From NCBI GenBank assembly GCA_963696105.1, contig CAVOIP010000001.1:248001-312000 (forward strand): DNA of 64,000 nt, written 5' to 3'. This stretch comes from CAVRTM01 sp963696105. GTDB taxonomy: Bacteria; Actinomycetota; Actinomycetes; Actinomycetales; Dermatophilaceae. Numbering within the stretch: the first letter of the stretch is position 1; each line of letters starts with the position of its first letter. This document shows, in pieces, positions 55,847 to 64,000 of this stretch. A program made the translations under genes and the position numbers. The notes under the pieces were generated by a model, which worked only from the letters and a program-made list of their open reading frames with translations, ran no database searches and was not told the origin of the DNA.

Positions 55847-56044
55847 GTGATCATCGGCACCGGAGGCATCGGATCGGCCATTGCACGTCAGCTTGGTGCC
55901 GGTGGCCAGACCCTCCACCCCTTGACCGCCGGCAAGGAGTAGGCGCGACAACTGGCCACAGCAATCGGCGGAGCGGCGGTCGGCGCGCTCCACAACGGGC
56001 TCGACATGACGGGCTCCTCAACCCCACCGACCTGGCTGCCGTAA
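55847..56044 (+). pseudogene. NAD(P)-binding oxidoreductase remnant
   Basis: GTG 55847 gives VIIGTGGIGSAIARQLGAGG, a Rossmann GxGxxG motif of the F420/NADP-reductase-like family. An in-frame TAG at 55940 follows after 31 codons, and ARQLATAIGGAAVG continues beyond it until TAA 56042. Family members are about 200 residues, so the gene is both interrupted and truncated. Confidence 0.65.
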
Positions 56045-56170
56045 CCGCATCGCAGCGGGCCACCAACCAGCCGCTCCACTTGTCGTCGGTGCGCAGACCC
56101 GCGGCCCGGCGCCCGGCGTCAACTGCTGTGCGACGGCGTCCGCGGTCTCTCCTCCCCGCTGACGCCCTCT

Positions 56171-56188
56171 GGGGCACATTTGGGGCAC
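56171..56188. promoter_or_regulatory. Putative integrase arm-type site pair, right
   Basis: GGGGCAC, four bases, GGGGCAC, 103 bp inside attR. It mirrors the pair at 54322. Alternatively it is a leftover of an integrase tail, since its reverse complement encodes VPQMCP. Confidence 0.4.
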
Positions 56189-56291
56189 GGAGCCCTTCAG
56201 GAGGCGGCACCCGGCGTCAGGCAACGAGAGGTAGCCGGAGCCCTGACCAGCACAAACGTGGAGTTCTGGTTGGTCTGCCACCCGCGGTCGC

Positions 56292-56307
56292 AGTTCCGCT
56301 TCAACGT
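56292..56307 (+). repeat. attR core, displaced ychF 3' end
   Basis: AGTTCCGCTTCAACGT identical to 54259-54274. Read in the ychF frame it encodes FRFNV followed by TAG, a complete alternative ending of YchF. GCAGGTCACA at 56326-56335 repeats the attL flank with one base less spacing. Confidence 0.7.
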
Positions 56308-56978
56308 GTAGTCAACGGCATCTGCGCAGGTCACATGGCATACAGGCGTCTCGCTGTCCGCAGCGAGTCCGCAAGAAGGCCAGCTGGTGCCCTGCGTGTC
56401 CGGTCTTCCGCGGTGGGCCAGATGTGCGAGCAAGTAGCAAGCGTCGTTGTGGCCGTGGAGTGACCCAAGGCCCGCTGCACAGTCACGACGTCACACCCAG
56501 CGGCGATCACGCCCCCTACCCAGGGTGTGCGTCAGAGCCCGCCCGGCACCTGAGAGGCATGTGAGCAACCGGAGCGACCCGGACACCTTCAAGGTGTCCG
56601 GGTCGTGTTCGGGTGTCCGGGCGTTTGCGCAGGTCAACGACGCGACAACGTCAAGGGACGGGGCGCCATGGACAGGGACGCACTCAGAGCAGCGCGACGC
56701 AGCGTGCCTGCCCCAGCAGCGGATGTTCGACAGTCGAGTCAAACTCTCGTGGGCGTCCGAAGGCGTCCCGCACCGTCCGCACGGCACTGAACGTGCGGAC
56801 ACCCAGGGCTCGAGAGGACGCCTTCATGGTGTCCGACCTCGGACTCACATGGTTGGTCTCGTCCTCGGAGTCGCTTGCGCGCTTGGTCGCCGTCGGGTTG
56901 CGCGGCGATGCGGAGAAGGGCGAGTACGTTGGTGGTCACCGCGCCGAAGCATGACGGTGCCCAACTGGAGGATGCCTG
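56308..56978. other. Gene-poor stretch after attR
   Basis: 670 bp with no recognisable gene. It probably was the original sequence downstream of ychF. It holds one strong hairpin at 56575-56605. Open frames here lack ribosome sites and family resemblance. Base composition is less GC-rich than the neighbouring housekeeping genes. Confidence 0.5.
56575..56605. terminator. Perfect 13-bp hairpin
   Basis: CGACCCGGACACC pairs with GGTGTCCGGGTCG around TTCAA. It works on either strand. As it lies 268 bp past the attR copy of the ychF ending, it may be the old ychF terminator. Confidence 0.65.
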
Positions 56979-57176
56979 ATGGACTTCAACGAGATCGTGA
57001 ACGACGCCAAGAAGCTGGCGGACGAACACCCCGAGCAGGCCAAGGAAGCGCTCGACAAGGCCGAAGGCGTCGTCAACGAGCGCACCGGCGACAAGTACAC
57101 CGGCGAGATCACCAAGGGTGAGGACGCCCTGGAGGGACAGCTCGGCCTTCCTGTCGATAACCCGACGGGTCAGTGA
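56979..57176 (+). CDS. Rv0909/MT0933-like antitoxin
   Basis: 65 residues: MDFNEIVNDAKKLADEHPEQ, then ALDKAEGVVNERTGDKYTGE. The charged helical pattern with DKAxxVVxERTGxKY fits the MT0933-like antitoxin family. ATG 56979 follows TGGAGG. No toxin gene is adjacent: upstream is gene-free and downstream is a transposase fragment, so it is an orphan, or its partner was lost. Confidence 0.7.
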   Translation: MDFNEIVNDAKKLADEHPEQAKEALDKAEGVVNERTGDKYTGEITKGEDALEGQLGLPVDNPTGQ

Positions 57177-57264
57177 CCCGCTGCTCACGAGGTCGCCGGC
57201 CACGCTCTGAGCGTGCTCGGTACCGCAGGACGAGGGACAGACCCCTGAAACGCACGAAGCAGCC

Positions 57265-57308
57265 GCTGGCCGGCCCCACCCGTCCGAGGGGGAGAGGAGC
57301 CGGCCAGC
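57265..57308 (+). terminator. Hairpin after the antitoxin gene
   Basis: GCTGGCCGGC pairs perfectly with GCCGGCCAGC (10 bp), and inner C and G runs can extend the stem. It lies 88 bp after the antitoxin stop. Confidence 0.6.
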
Positions 57309-57414
57309 CCTTCAAGATGAGAGTCCTTCGACGTTCGTCTGACCCAGTGCCCGGTCACCGAGGCACGACTGACTCCCACGACGCGACCGATAGGGGCGCG
57401 GCCCTCGATGGGGA

Positions 57415-58023
57415 GATGAAAGCGCAACGTTCTGGATGAGCGTGCTGACCGACCTGAAGAACCGGGGCGTGACCGATGTGTTCTTCCTCGTCTGTGACGG
57501 GCTGAAGGGCCTGCCGGACTCGGTGGCCAGCGTCTTGCCGCAGGCGATCGTGCAGACGTGCATCGTGCACCTGGTCCGAGGCACCTTCCGGCATGCCTCG
57601 AAGAGGTACTGGGCAGCCATCGCCAAGGACCTGCGCCCGATCTACACCGCGCCGAGCGCGACGGCCGCGTGGGCGGCGTTCGAGGAGTTCGAGGAGAAGT
57701 GGGGCAAGGCCTACCCGGCGATCCCGAGGTCGTGGCGGGCCGCGTGGGAGCAGTTCATCCCGTTCCTGGGCTACGACCTCGAGGTCCGCAGGGTGCTCTG
57801 CTCGACGAACGCGATCGAGTCCCTGAACGGCCGCTACCGGCGCGCCGTCAACGCCAGGGGTCACTTCCCACCGAACAGGCAGCCCGCAAGACGCTGTCCT
57901 GGTCACCCGGATCCTGGCCCCAAGGGGCTGGGGCAGGCACGCTGGGTCACCCGGTGGAAGCCAGCCCTGAACGCCTTCGCGATCACCTTTGCCGACCGCA
58001 TGCCCGCGGCGGAGAACCTGTAA
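57415..58023 (+). pseudogene. IS256-family transposase fragment
   Basis: The C-terminal half of a mutator-type transposase. It enters abruptly near 57415 (ATFWMSVLTDLKNRG) without the N-terminal half or first catalytic Asp. LVCDGLKGLPDSV holds the second Asp and STNAIESLNGRYRRAVNARG the Glu. Single lost bases in C runs near 57870 and 57912 put the segment after GHFP out of frame before RWVTRWKPALNAFAITF. No terminal inverted repeats were recognised. Confidence 0.8.
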
Positions 58024-58110
58024 CCCACAGGCCAGTTCCACCGGGAACCGGACAGACCCGCTCCCAGGTCACAGGAGTCGCGAAGGCCGATCTCGATACG
58101 GTCAGCCGAT

Positions 58111-59034
58111 TCAATGACCGATAGCCGGCCCGCCGGGCACCGCCGGGGAGACTGCCGCCATCCGCTCGGAGACGTCTGTCCCGACGAGGTGGAACACGCG
58201 GCTGAGCTGCCGGTATGGGTCGCGAAGGCTGGCTCGGAGCTCCACCTCGGCCACGGCCCGGACGTCGGTGTCCGCGACAGGCAGGTCCATCCAGTCCGAG
58301 AACAGCCAGACTCCGTACCGGGCCCGGGGCTCGACTCCGTTACGGCGCAACAGCTTCGACAGGTGTGCGACGGTGTCACCGCGGGTGGCCGTGCCAAGGG
58401 CACCGATCTCGCTGGTGGCCTCGAAGCCGGCCAGGGCATCGGCCCACCTGTGCTCGAGTGCCGCCCGCACGGCCATCGTCTCGGCGTTGAGCGCCATGAT
58501 CGAGACCACTCCTGCGGGTTCGACACATCGGCACAGGACCTCGAGCAGGGGCTCCGGCGCGGGGAGATACATCAGGACGCCGTGGCAGAGCACCACGGAG
58601 AACCGTCGGCCATCGGTGGCCTCGACCGCGGACTCGCCCGCCGCCCGGATCAGCCGCACGCGCGATCGGACGTCGTCGGGTTCCTGCGCCACCCGTTCCT
58701 CGGCCCTGGCCAGCATCGCCGCCGACGGGTCCAGGATCGTGACGTCGTAACCCAGCCGAGCCAAGGGCAACGACTGGTGCCCCGCACCTCCTCCGACGTC
58801 CAGCACCGAGGCCGGCGGGGGCGGCAGGTGTCCCAGCAGCTGCTGGTGCAGGACATAGGTCCGCACCTGCCCCTTCACGGTGGCGTAGGCGCCATCGACG
58901 AACGGACCAGCCAACGCCTCCCAGGCATCCTCGACCACGTCACGATGCTCCCAACCCCTGACCGGATCCACCAGCGGATGGACGAGCGCCTCGTGCGGCA
59001 GGTCCTGGGCCATGTCGAAGGCCGTTGCCGCCAC
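58111..59034 (-). CDS. SAM-dependent methyltransferase
   Basis: A class I methyltransferase of 307 residues. Motif I is SVLDVGGGAGHQSLPLA, the acidic loop of motif II is DVTILDPSAAML, and motif IV is FSVVLCHGVLMYLP. GTG 59034 is used; ATG 59013 (MAQDLPHEALVHPL) is also possible, since neither has a clear ribosome site. It resembles the SmtA-type group. Substrate unknown. It stands alone between the transposase fragment and a gene-poor gap. Confidence 0.85.
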   Translation of the reverse strand: MAATAFDMAQDLPHEALVHPLVDPVRGWEHRDVVEDAWEALAGPFVDGAYATVKGQVRTYVLHQQLLGHLPPPPASVLDVGGGAGHQSLPLARLGYDVTILDPSAAMLARAEERVAQEPDDVRSRVRLIRAAGESAVEATDGRRFSVVLCHGVLMYLPAPEPLLEVLCRCVEPAGVVSIMALNAETMAVRAALEHRWADALAGFEATSEIGALGTATRGDTVAHLSKLLRRNGVEPRARYGVWLFSDWMDLPVADTDVRAVAEVELRASLRDPYRQLSRVFHLVGTDVSERMAAVSPAVPGGPAIGH

Positions 59035-59555
59035 GCAGGTGGCCAGGAGGGCAGAAGGTGAGGAGCGCAGGTGGCGAGGAGCGCATGGTGGTCAGGAGCT
59101 CAGGGCCCGCCGCCCTGATCCCAGCGCGTCGGGCTCGCGGGGGACCGGCTCGGCGCGGAACCGGGCTCTGCCCTGCGGCGGTGAAACCACCCACCAAGGG
59201 TGATGCGAGGTAGCCCAGCCGGATCACAGGCTCAGTCCTAGACACCGCGGACAGGACCCCTGTCCCGCCGGTTGACCACGGGCTCCCAGGAGGAGGCATG
59301 GAAGGTCCGGACGCGTTCGCGGCCTTCGCCGTCACGTCCGTGCCTCCTGAGGGCGCGGACGACCGGTCGCACACGCCCCGGTACGACGACGAACACATCG
59401 CGCACACCGTCGAGGCCGCGGTGGGGTGCGGGCGGCGGGGCCGGCCCGGGGGCGCTTCTCGCATACCCAGCCGGTGGGATGAGCGGGTCGGGCCGGCGCG
59501 AGCCACTCGACCTCACGCCGTCACGTTGTGACCTACGGAAGAGGGGAAGGGACCG
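59035..59555. other. Gene-poor gap before PPK2
   Basis: 520 bp. Apart from the small doubtful frame at 59298 I see no gene, terminator or clear promoter. It should contain the start signals of the methyltransferase (minus) and PPK2 (plus). Confidence 0.4.
59298..59531 (+). CDS. Doubtful 77-residue ORF with strong ribosome site
   Basis: ATG 59298 (MEGPDAFAAFAVTSVPPEGA) lies directly after AGGAGGAGGC. The second half is Arg/Gly-rich and ends 24 bp before the PPK2 start. No family was recognised. It could be a small protein or the truncated start of a larger gene. Confidence 0.25.
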   Translation: MEGPDAFAAFAVTSVPPEGADDRSHTPRYDDEHIAHTVEAAVGCGRRGRPGGASRIPSRWDERVGPARATRPHAVTL

Positions 59556-60437
59556 ATGGGCAAGAAGTCCAAGAAGCACAAGAAGGGTGGCGAGTCGACG
59601 GGATCGGCGGTGACGGAGCGGTCGCCGGTCGGGACCGAGGGGGACACGGCCCCTGGCTCCAGGCGCAAGATGAAGAGAAAGGAGTACGAGAGGGAGATGC
59701 GCCGCCTGCAGGGTGAGCTGGTGGCCATGCAGGAGTGGGTGAAGGCGACCGGGGCCAAGGTGTGCATCGTGTTCGAGGGCCTCGACTCGGCGGGCAAGGG
59801 TGGCACGATCCGACGGATCACCGAGCGGACGAGCCCGCGGGTGTTCAAGCACATCGCGCTGCCGACTCCGACCGAGCGTGAGAAGTCGCAGATGTACATC
59901 CAGCGCTACATCGCCCAGTTCCCGGCCGCTGGTGAGGTCGCCATCTTCGACCGCAGCTGGTACAACCGGGCCGGCGTCGAGCCGGTCATGGGGTACTGCA
60001 CCCGGGAGCAGAGCGAGAAGTTCATCGAGCAGGTGCCCGGGGTCGAGAAGGCAATGGTCGACAACGGGATCATCCTGATCAAGTACTGGCTCAACGTCAG
60101 CGTCGACGAGCAGACCCGCCGGCTCGAGAGCCGGATCGAGGACCCGCGCAAGGTCTGGAAGCTCTCTCCCACGGACCTGAAGTCCTACGGCCGCCATTAC
60201 GACTACTGCCGGGCGCGGGACGCGATGCTCGCTGCCACCGACACCGGATGGGCGCCGTGGTACGTCGTGGACAACGACGTCAAGAAGCGGGGTCGGCTCA
60301 ACATCATCTCCCACCTGCTCAGCCAGATCCCGTACACGCCGCTCCCACCCGACAACGTGAAGATGCCCCGGAAGCCGACGCCCCGGGGATACGCGGACCC
60401 GGGTCTGCCCCTGCACCACATCCCCACTCCCTTCTAG
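59556..60437 (+). CDS. ppk2: Polyphosphate kinase 2
   Basis: Transfers phosphate between polyphosphate and nucleotides. 293 residues. A lysine-rich N-terminus (MGKKSKKHKKGG) precedes the PPK2 core: Walker A FEGLDSAGKGGTIRRIT (~residue 74), lid and Walker B region AIFDRSWYNRAGVEPVMGY, and SPTDLKSYGRHYDYCRARD. ATG 59556 follows GAGGGGAAGG. The P-type ATPase gene begins 40 bp downstream, so they are likely co-expressed; direction of the reaction is unknown. Confidence 0.93.
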   Translation: MGKKSKKHKKGGESTGSAVTERSPVGTEGDTAPGSRRKMKRKEYEREMRRLQGELVAMQEWVKATGAKVCIVFEGLDSAGKGGTIRRITERTSPRVFKHIALPTPTEREKSQMYIQRYIAQFPAAGEVAIFDRSWYNRAGVEPVMGYCTREQSEKFIEQVPGVEKAMVDNGIILIKYWLNVSVDEQTRRLESRIEDPRKVWKLSPTDLKSYGRHYDYCRARDAMLAATDTGWAPWYVVDNDVKKRGRLNIISHLLSQIPYTPLPPDNVKMPRKPTPRGYADPGLPLHHIPTPF

Positions 60438-60476
60438 GAGTGGAGCACGACGATGCCCGAGAAGTAAGGACCAGCG

Positions 60477-63270
60477 ATGACGGACAACACGGTGGTGTCA
60501 AGCACGGGTGAGGGTCCGGTCGGTGCCGGGGGAGAGGCCGGGCAGTGGTACGCGCTCACGCCTGACGAGGTCGCCCGGAAGCTGGGGATCGACCCCGCCA
60601 GCGGTCTGCCGGCGGCGACGGCCGCCGAGCGGCTGAGGACCGACGGGCCGAACGCCCTTCCCGCGGAGAAGCCACCGCCGGGGTGGAAGGCCTTCCTGGC
60701 CCAGTACAAGTCCTACATGCAGATCATCCTCGTCGGGGCGGCGGTCGCGTCGATCGTGATCGGCGAGGTCGCCACCGGTGTGGCGGTGCTGGCGATCACG
60801 GCGCTCAACGCGCTGGGGGGCTTGCGCCAGCAGGGCAAGGCGGAGAGTGCGATGAACGCCCTGCAGTCGATGCTCAAGACGAGTGCGCGGGTCCGTCGCG
60901 ATGGCACCGAGGTCAAGATTGCCTGCCGACCAGGTGGTCGTGGGTGACGTCGTCCTTCTCGCCGCAGGTGACGACGTGTGCGCCGATGGCCGGCTCGTCG
61001 AGGCGACGTCCCTGCAGATCGACGAGTCCGCGCTGACCGGTGAGAGCGTCCCCGCGGCGAAGAGCACCGAGGTGATCACCGATCTGAACCCGGTCCTGGG
61101 GGACCAGGCGAACATGGCGTTCATGAACACCCCGGTGACGCATGGCAGCGGGGTGATGATGGTCACCGGGACGGGCGCCAACACCGCGGTGGGCAACATC
61201 TCCGGGATGCTCAAGTCCACGCCCCACCTCAAGACCCCGCTGACCAAGCAGCTGGACACCTTGACGTTGTGGATCGCGGGGGCCGCCGGACTGACCATCG
61301 CGGTCATGTTCGCCCTCGGGCTCTCCCGTGGGCAGTCGGCCCAGACGATCTTCACGACAGCCATCGCGCTGGCGCTGGCGGCGGTGCCCATGGCCATGCC
61401 GACGGTGCTGCAGGTCATCCTGTCCAGCGGGTCCAGGGATCTGGCTGCGCACGGCGCCGTGGTGAAGAGCCTGGACTCGGTGGAGACCCTGGGGTCGACG
61501 TCGGCGATCAACTCGGACAAGACCGGCACCCTGACGATGAACCAGGTCACCGTCGTCGAGGTCATCGACCCCACCGACCGCTATGCGGTCAGCGGGATCG
61601 GCTACGGCCTCGACGGCGAGGTCCACCACAGCGCCGGCAACACGAACACGATCGAGGCGGCGATCCTGCCGTTCGTCATCACCAACGACGCCAAGCTCGT
61701 CAACGGCAAGGTCGTGGGAGACCCTACTGAGGGGGCGCTGCTGGTCCTCGGGCACAAGGTGCAGCTCGACATCGAGGGCACGCAGGAGGCCTATCCCCGG
61801 CTGGCGACCCTGGCGTTCGATCCCACCTACAAGCTCATGGCCGCGTTCTGCGACGCCAGGGACGAGTCCGGTAACCCTGTCGTTCGCGTCTTCGTCAAGG
61901 GTGCCGCACCCGCCGTGATCGGGCGGGCCACGTCCGCCCTGGCCAGGGGTAAGACCGTCCCGTGGGACGAGCAGCTGAACCAACGGGCCGACGAGGCGAT
62001 GAAGCGCCTCGGCAGCAAGGGCCTGCGGATCATGGCGGCGGCCATGACGGACATCGACGCCACGGGCTTCGACCCCGAGGGCGACCTGCTGTCCATGATC
62101 CAGGGCCTGCAGCTGACCGCCCTGGTCGGGATGATGGATCCGCCCCGGACCGAGTCAATGGACGCGGTCCGATCCGCCCAGGACGCCAACATCCGTGTCC
62201 GGATGGTCACCGGGGACGACGTGGTCACCGGGGCGGCCATCGCCAAACAGCTGGGCATCCCCGGGGAGGCCATCCTCGGCACCGAGCTGGCCGCGATGTC
62301 CCACGCCGAGCGCCTGGACCGGATCGACGCCATCGGCGTCGTCGGACGAGTGGCACCCGAGCACAAGGCGCTGATGGTCGAGACCCTGCGCGAGAAGGGT
62401 GACGTCGTGGCCATGACCGGCGACGGGGTCAACGACGCACCGGCGATCAAGGCCGCCGACATCGGTATCGCGATGGGGAGCGGCACCCAGGTCGCCAAGA
62501 ACGCCGGTCGCATGATCCTCACCGACGACAACTTCGCCACCATCGTGCGGGCCGTGTCCGAGGGCCGAAAGCTCTACGACAACATGCTGAAGTACATCCG
62601 CTTCATGCTGGTCGCGCTGGTCACCTACGTGGTGACCTTCCTGATGGCGAGCCTGCTCAACATCGCCGGCGGCCAACCCTTCTCCGCCGTCCAGATCCTC
62701 TGGATCAACTTCCTGATCACCGCTCCCGTCGGCATCGCGCTGGGCCTGGACAAGGAGACCCCGGGACTCATGAAACGCCAGCCGCGACCGCGCGCGGCGT
62801 CCATCATGACCCTCGCCGTCATCACGACCGTCGCTCTGGCCGGCCTGTTCATGTCCGTGGCGATCAACCTGCTGATCGTGTTGGGAAAGAACGCGTACGA
62901 CGACGTCGCGGTCGGCAGCACCATGGGCCTGGTGGCCTTCTCGCTGATGCTCGTCGTCGCGGCGTTCGAGTGCCGCGACGAGAAGGCCTCGATCCTGCGC
63001 CAGGAGACCTTCGACAACGACACCCTCAACATCACGGCCCTGGTGGAGATCGTCCTGGCCATCCTGATCGCCAAGGGCGCGTTCCTGCCGTCCCTGCTCG
63101 GCACCTCCTCCCTGTCCGGCGGGAAGTGGTTGATCGGAGCCGCTCCCGCCCTGGCGCTCCTCGTCTTCTGGGAGCTCGGGAAGGCGATAGCCCGTCGCCG
63201 GGAGAACAGTGCTGCGAAGGCCACGCTGCGCGCCACCGCGATGCCGGTCGAGCCCGCGGGCGCGGTGTAG
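60477..63270 (+). CDS. P-type cation-transporting ATPase, one inserted base
   Basis: About 930 residues after removing one extra G near 60921 (AAGATT[G]CCTGCC), which otherwise splits the gene. Domains: cation-ATPase N-terminal domain (WYALTPDEVARKLG), two helices (YMQIILVGAAVASIVIGEVA), actuator (SALTGESVP), phosphorylation site SDKTGTLTMNQ, nucleotide domain (FDPTYKLMAAF, VKGAAPAVI), hinge MTGDGVNDAPAIKAADIG, and C-terminal helices. The M4 ion site reads VPMAMPTVLQV, like the P(I/V)AMP of plant-type proton pumps rather than PEGLP of calcium pumps. Ion unknown. Confidence 0.9.
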
Positions 63271-63399
63271 GACGACCGCGCTGGTGAGCCCGACGTGAGG
63301 GCGGTCACCGTCGACCCCGAGAACTGTGCCACCTGTCATCCAGGGCCTCCAGGGGGTGCCCGTCCGCCGTCTCCCCGTCACCGCACGGCCTGCCGGTGG

Positions 63400-63414
63400 C
63401 ATCATCGAAAGGTG
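63400..63414 (+). promoter_or_regulatory. Leaderless promoter of the monooxygenase gene
   Basis: The -10-like CATCAT (63400-63405), six bases, then GTG 63412. It is weak at position 1. Confidence 0.35.
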
Positions 63415-63738
63415 ACTGTCATCAAGATCAACGCGATCACCGTGCCCGCCGACAGCGGCGACGAGCTGGCCCGCCGGTTCGCCGCGAGGGCGGGCGCCGT
63501 GGACGACCAAGAGGGGTTCGAGGGCTTCGAGCTGCTCAAGCCCACCGACGACAGGACCACCTGGCTGGTGATCACGCGGTGGCGGAACGAGGCTGCGTTC
63601 GAGTCCTGGGTGAGCTCGCCGGCCTTCGCCCACGGACACCGCTCCGCGTCCGAGCGTGCCGGTGAACGGCCCGCCGCGCCGGTCGGTGTTCACAGCGAGC
63701 TGTGGTCCTACGAGATCGCGGGCGGTTCCGGCCGCTAG
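63412..63738 (+). CDS. Antibiotic-biosynthesis-monooxygenase (ABM) fold protein
   Basis: 108 residues, a dimeric ferredoxin-like barrel of the ABM/heme-degrading group. It starts VTVIKINAITVPADSGDELA; DQEGFEGFELLKPTDDR and TTWLVITRWRNEAAFESWV are typical. GTG 63412 is used because upstream sequence lacks homology. It overlaps the convergent membrane-protein gene by four bases. Heme binding is possible, not proven. Confidence 0.85.
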   Translation: MTVIKINAITVPADSGDELARRFAARAGAVDDQEGFEGFELLKPTDDRTTWLVITRWRNEAAFESWVSSPAFAHGHRSASERAGERPAAPVGVHSELWSYEIAGGSGR

Positions 63739-64000
63739 ATGCCTCGGAGGCGCCCGGGCTGGTCCGACCCGCCCAGGTGGCCGTCGACGGGACGACCGTG
63801 ACGGAACGGCGCATCGAGGGCCCAGAAGAGGACGAGTGCGACGCCGGCCGCGCTGGCGATGTACCAGGGCCACGGGCCGAGCACCGACAAGAGGGAGCCC
63901 GTCGCGGGGACCGATGCCAGGAACATGTAGTTGGAACCGGTGAGCCAGTCGACCCAGCCGACGAACGCCGTGTAGGCCACGGTCACGGCGAACACGCGCT
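63735..64000 (-). CDS. TIGR02206-type membrane protein (partial)
   Basis: The C-terminal ~88 residues of a gene that runs off the window's right edge. It contains FVGWVDWLTGSNYMFLASVP, GSLLSVLGPWPWYI and a last helix ASAAGVALVLFWALDAPF, features of the YwaF/TIGR02206 integral membrane family. Function unknown. Confidence 0.8.
   Translation of the reverse strand, partial: RVFAVTVAYTAFVGWVDWLTGSNYMFLASVPATGSLLSVLGPWPWYIASAAGVALVLFWALDAPFRHGRPVDGHLGGSDQPGRLRGI

Noticed and set aside
56447..57121. A 224-codon frame overlapping the antitoxin gene
   Set aside because: It has no family resemblance or ribosome site, and runs out of phase through the better supported antitoxin gene.

Overview
The window is one contiguous piece of a high-GC actinobacterial chromosome. 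Nearly every codon ends in G or C, GTG starts are common, and many starts fit leaderless transcription (TAnnnT, then 6-7 nt, then ATG/GTG). The order rpoB-rpoC-rpsL-rpsG-fusA-tuf-S10-spc-alpha, followed by truA, rplM-rpsI-glmM and a fum/glpX/xseAB/ispH/ychF block, fits Micrococcales. Intrasporangiaceae or a relative is my guess; no rRNA or tRNA is present to settle it.

Layout. 1-12.2 kb: the end of rpoB, rpoC, and the str cluster (rpsL, rpsG, fusA, tuf). 12.2-29.7 kb: the S10, spc and alpha clusters, from rpsJ to rplQ, with secY-adk-map-infA between rplO and rpmJ. 29.7-42.1 kb: truA, then an inserted accessory block (ABC-F ATPase, a 1,922-residue secreted amylopullulanase, a winged-helix regulator), then rplM-rpsI-glmM. 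42.2-54.3 kb: Ohr, carbonic anhydrase, class I fumarase, a PfkB sugar kinase, GlpX, a DUF4245-like membrane protein, XseB/XseA, IspH, RmuC, a thioesterase-like protein and YchF. 54.3-59.5 kb is accessory: a decayed integrative element whose 16-bp repeats duplicate the 3' end of ychF, an orphan antitoxin, an IS256-family transposase fragment and a methyltransferase. 59.5-64 kb: a PPK2 polyphosphate kinase next to a P-type ATPase, a small monooxygenase-fold protein and the end of a TIGR02206-type membrane protein.

How it works together. The first 30 kb encodes transcription and translation machinery with SecY, Adk and Map for export and nascent-chain processing. It is driven by a few strong promoters (before rpsL, rpsJ and rplM) that share a GATTT-G box, and punctuated by long GC-rich hairpins. 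The pullulanase promoter carries CTTGCAG-like and palindromic operators that suggest maltodextrin-responsive control.

Sequence quality. Essential genes (tuf, rplB, rpsC, secY, adk, map, rpsI, glmM) and the P-type ATPase carry single-base indels, mostly insertions and densest at 22.7-25.4 kb. They are annotated as genes with probable sequencing errors, not as pseudogenes.

The most novel signal is the remnant element at ychF: tyrosine recombinase fragment abutting attL, matching arm-type GGGGCAC pairs at both ends, a tandem-duplicated VOC gene and a broken oxidoreductase inside, and an attR that restores an alternative ychF ending.
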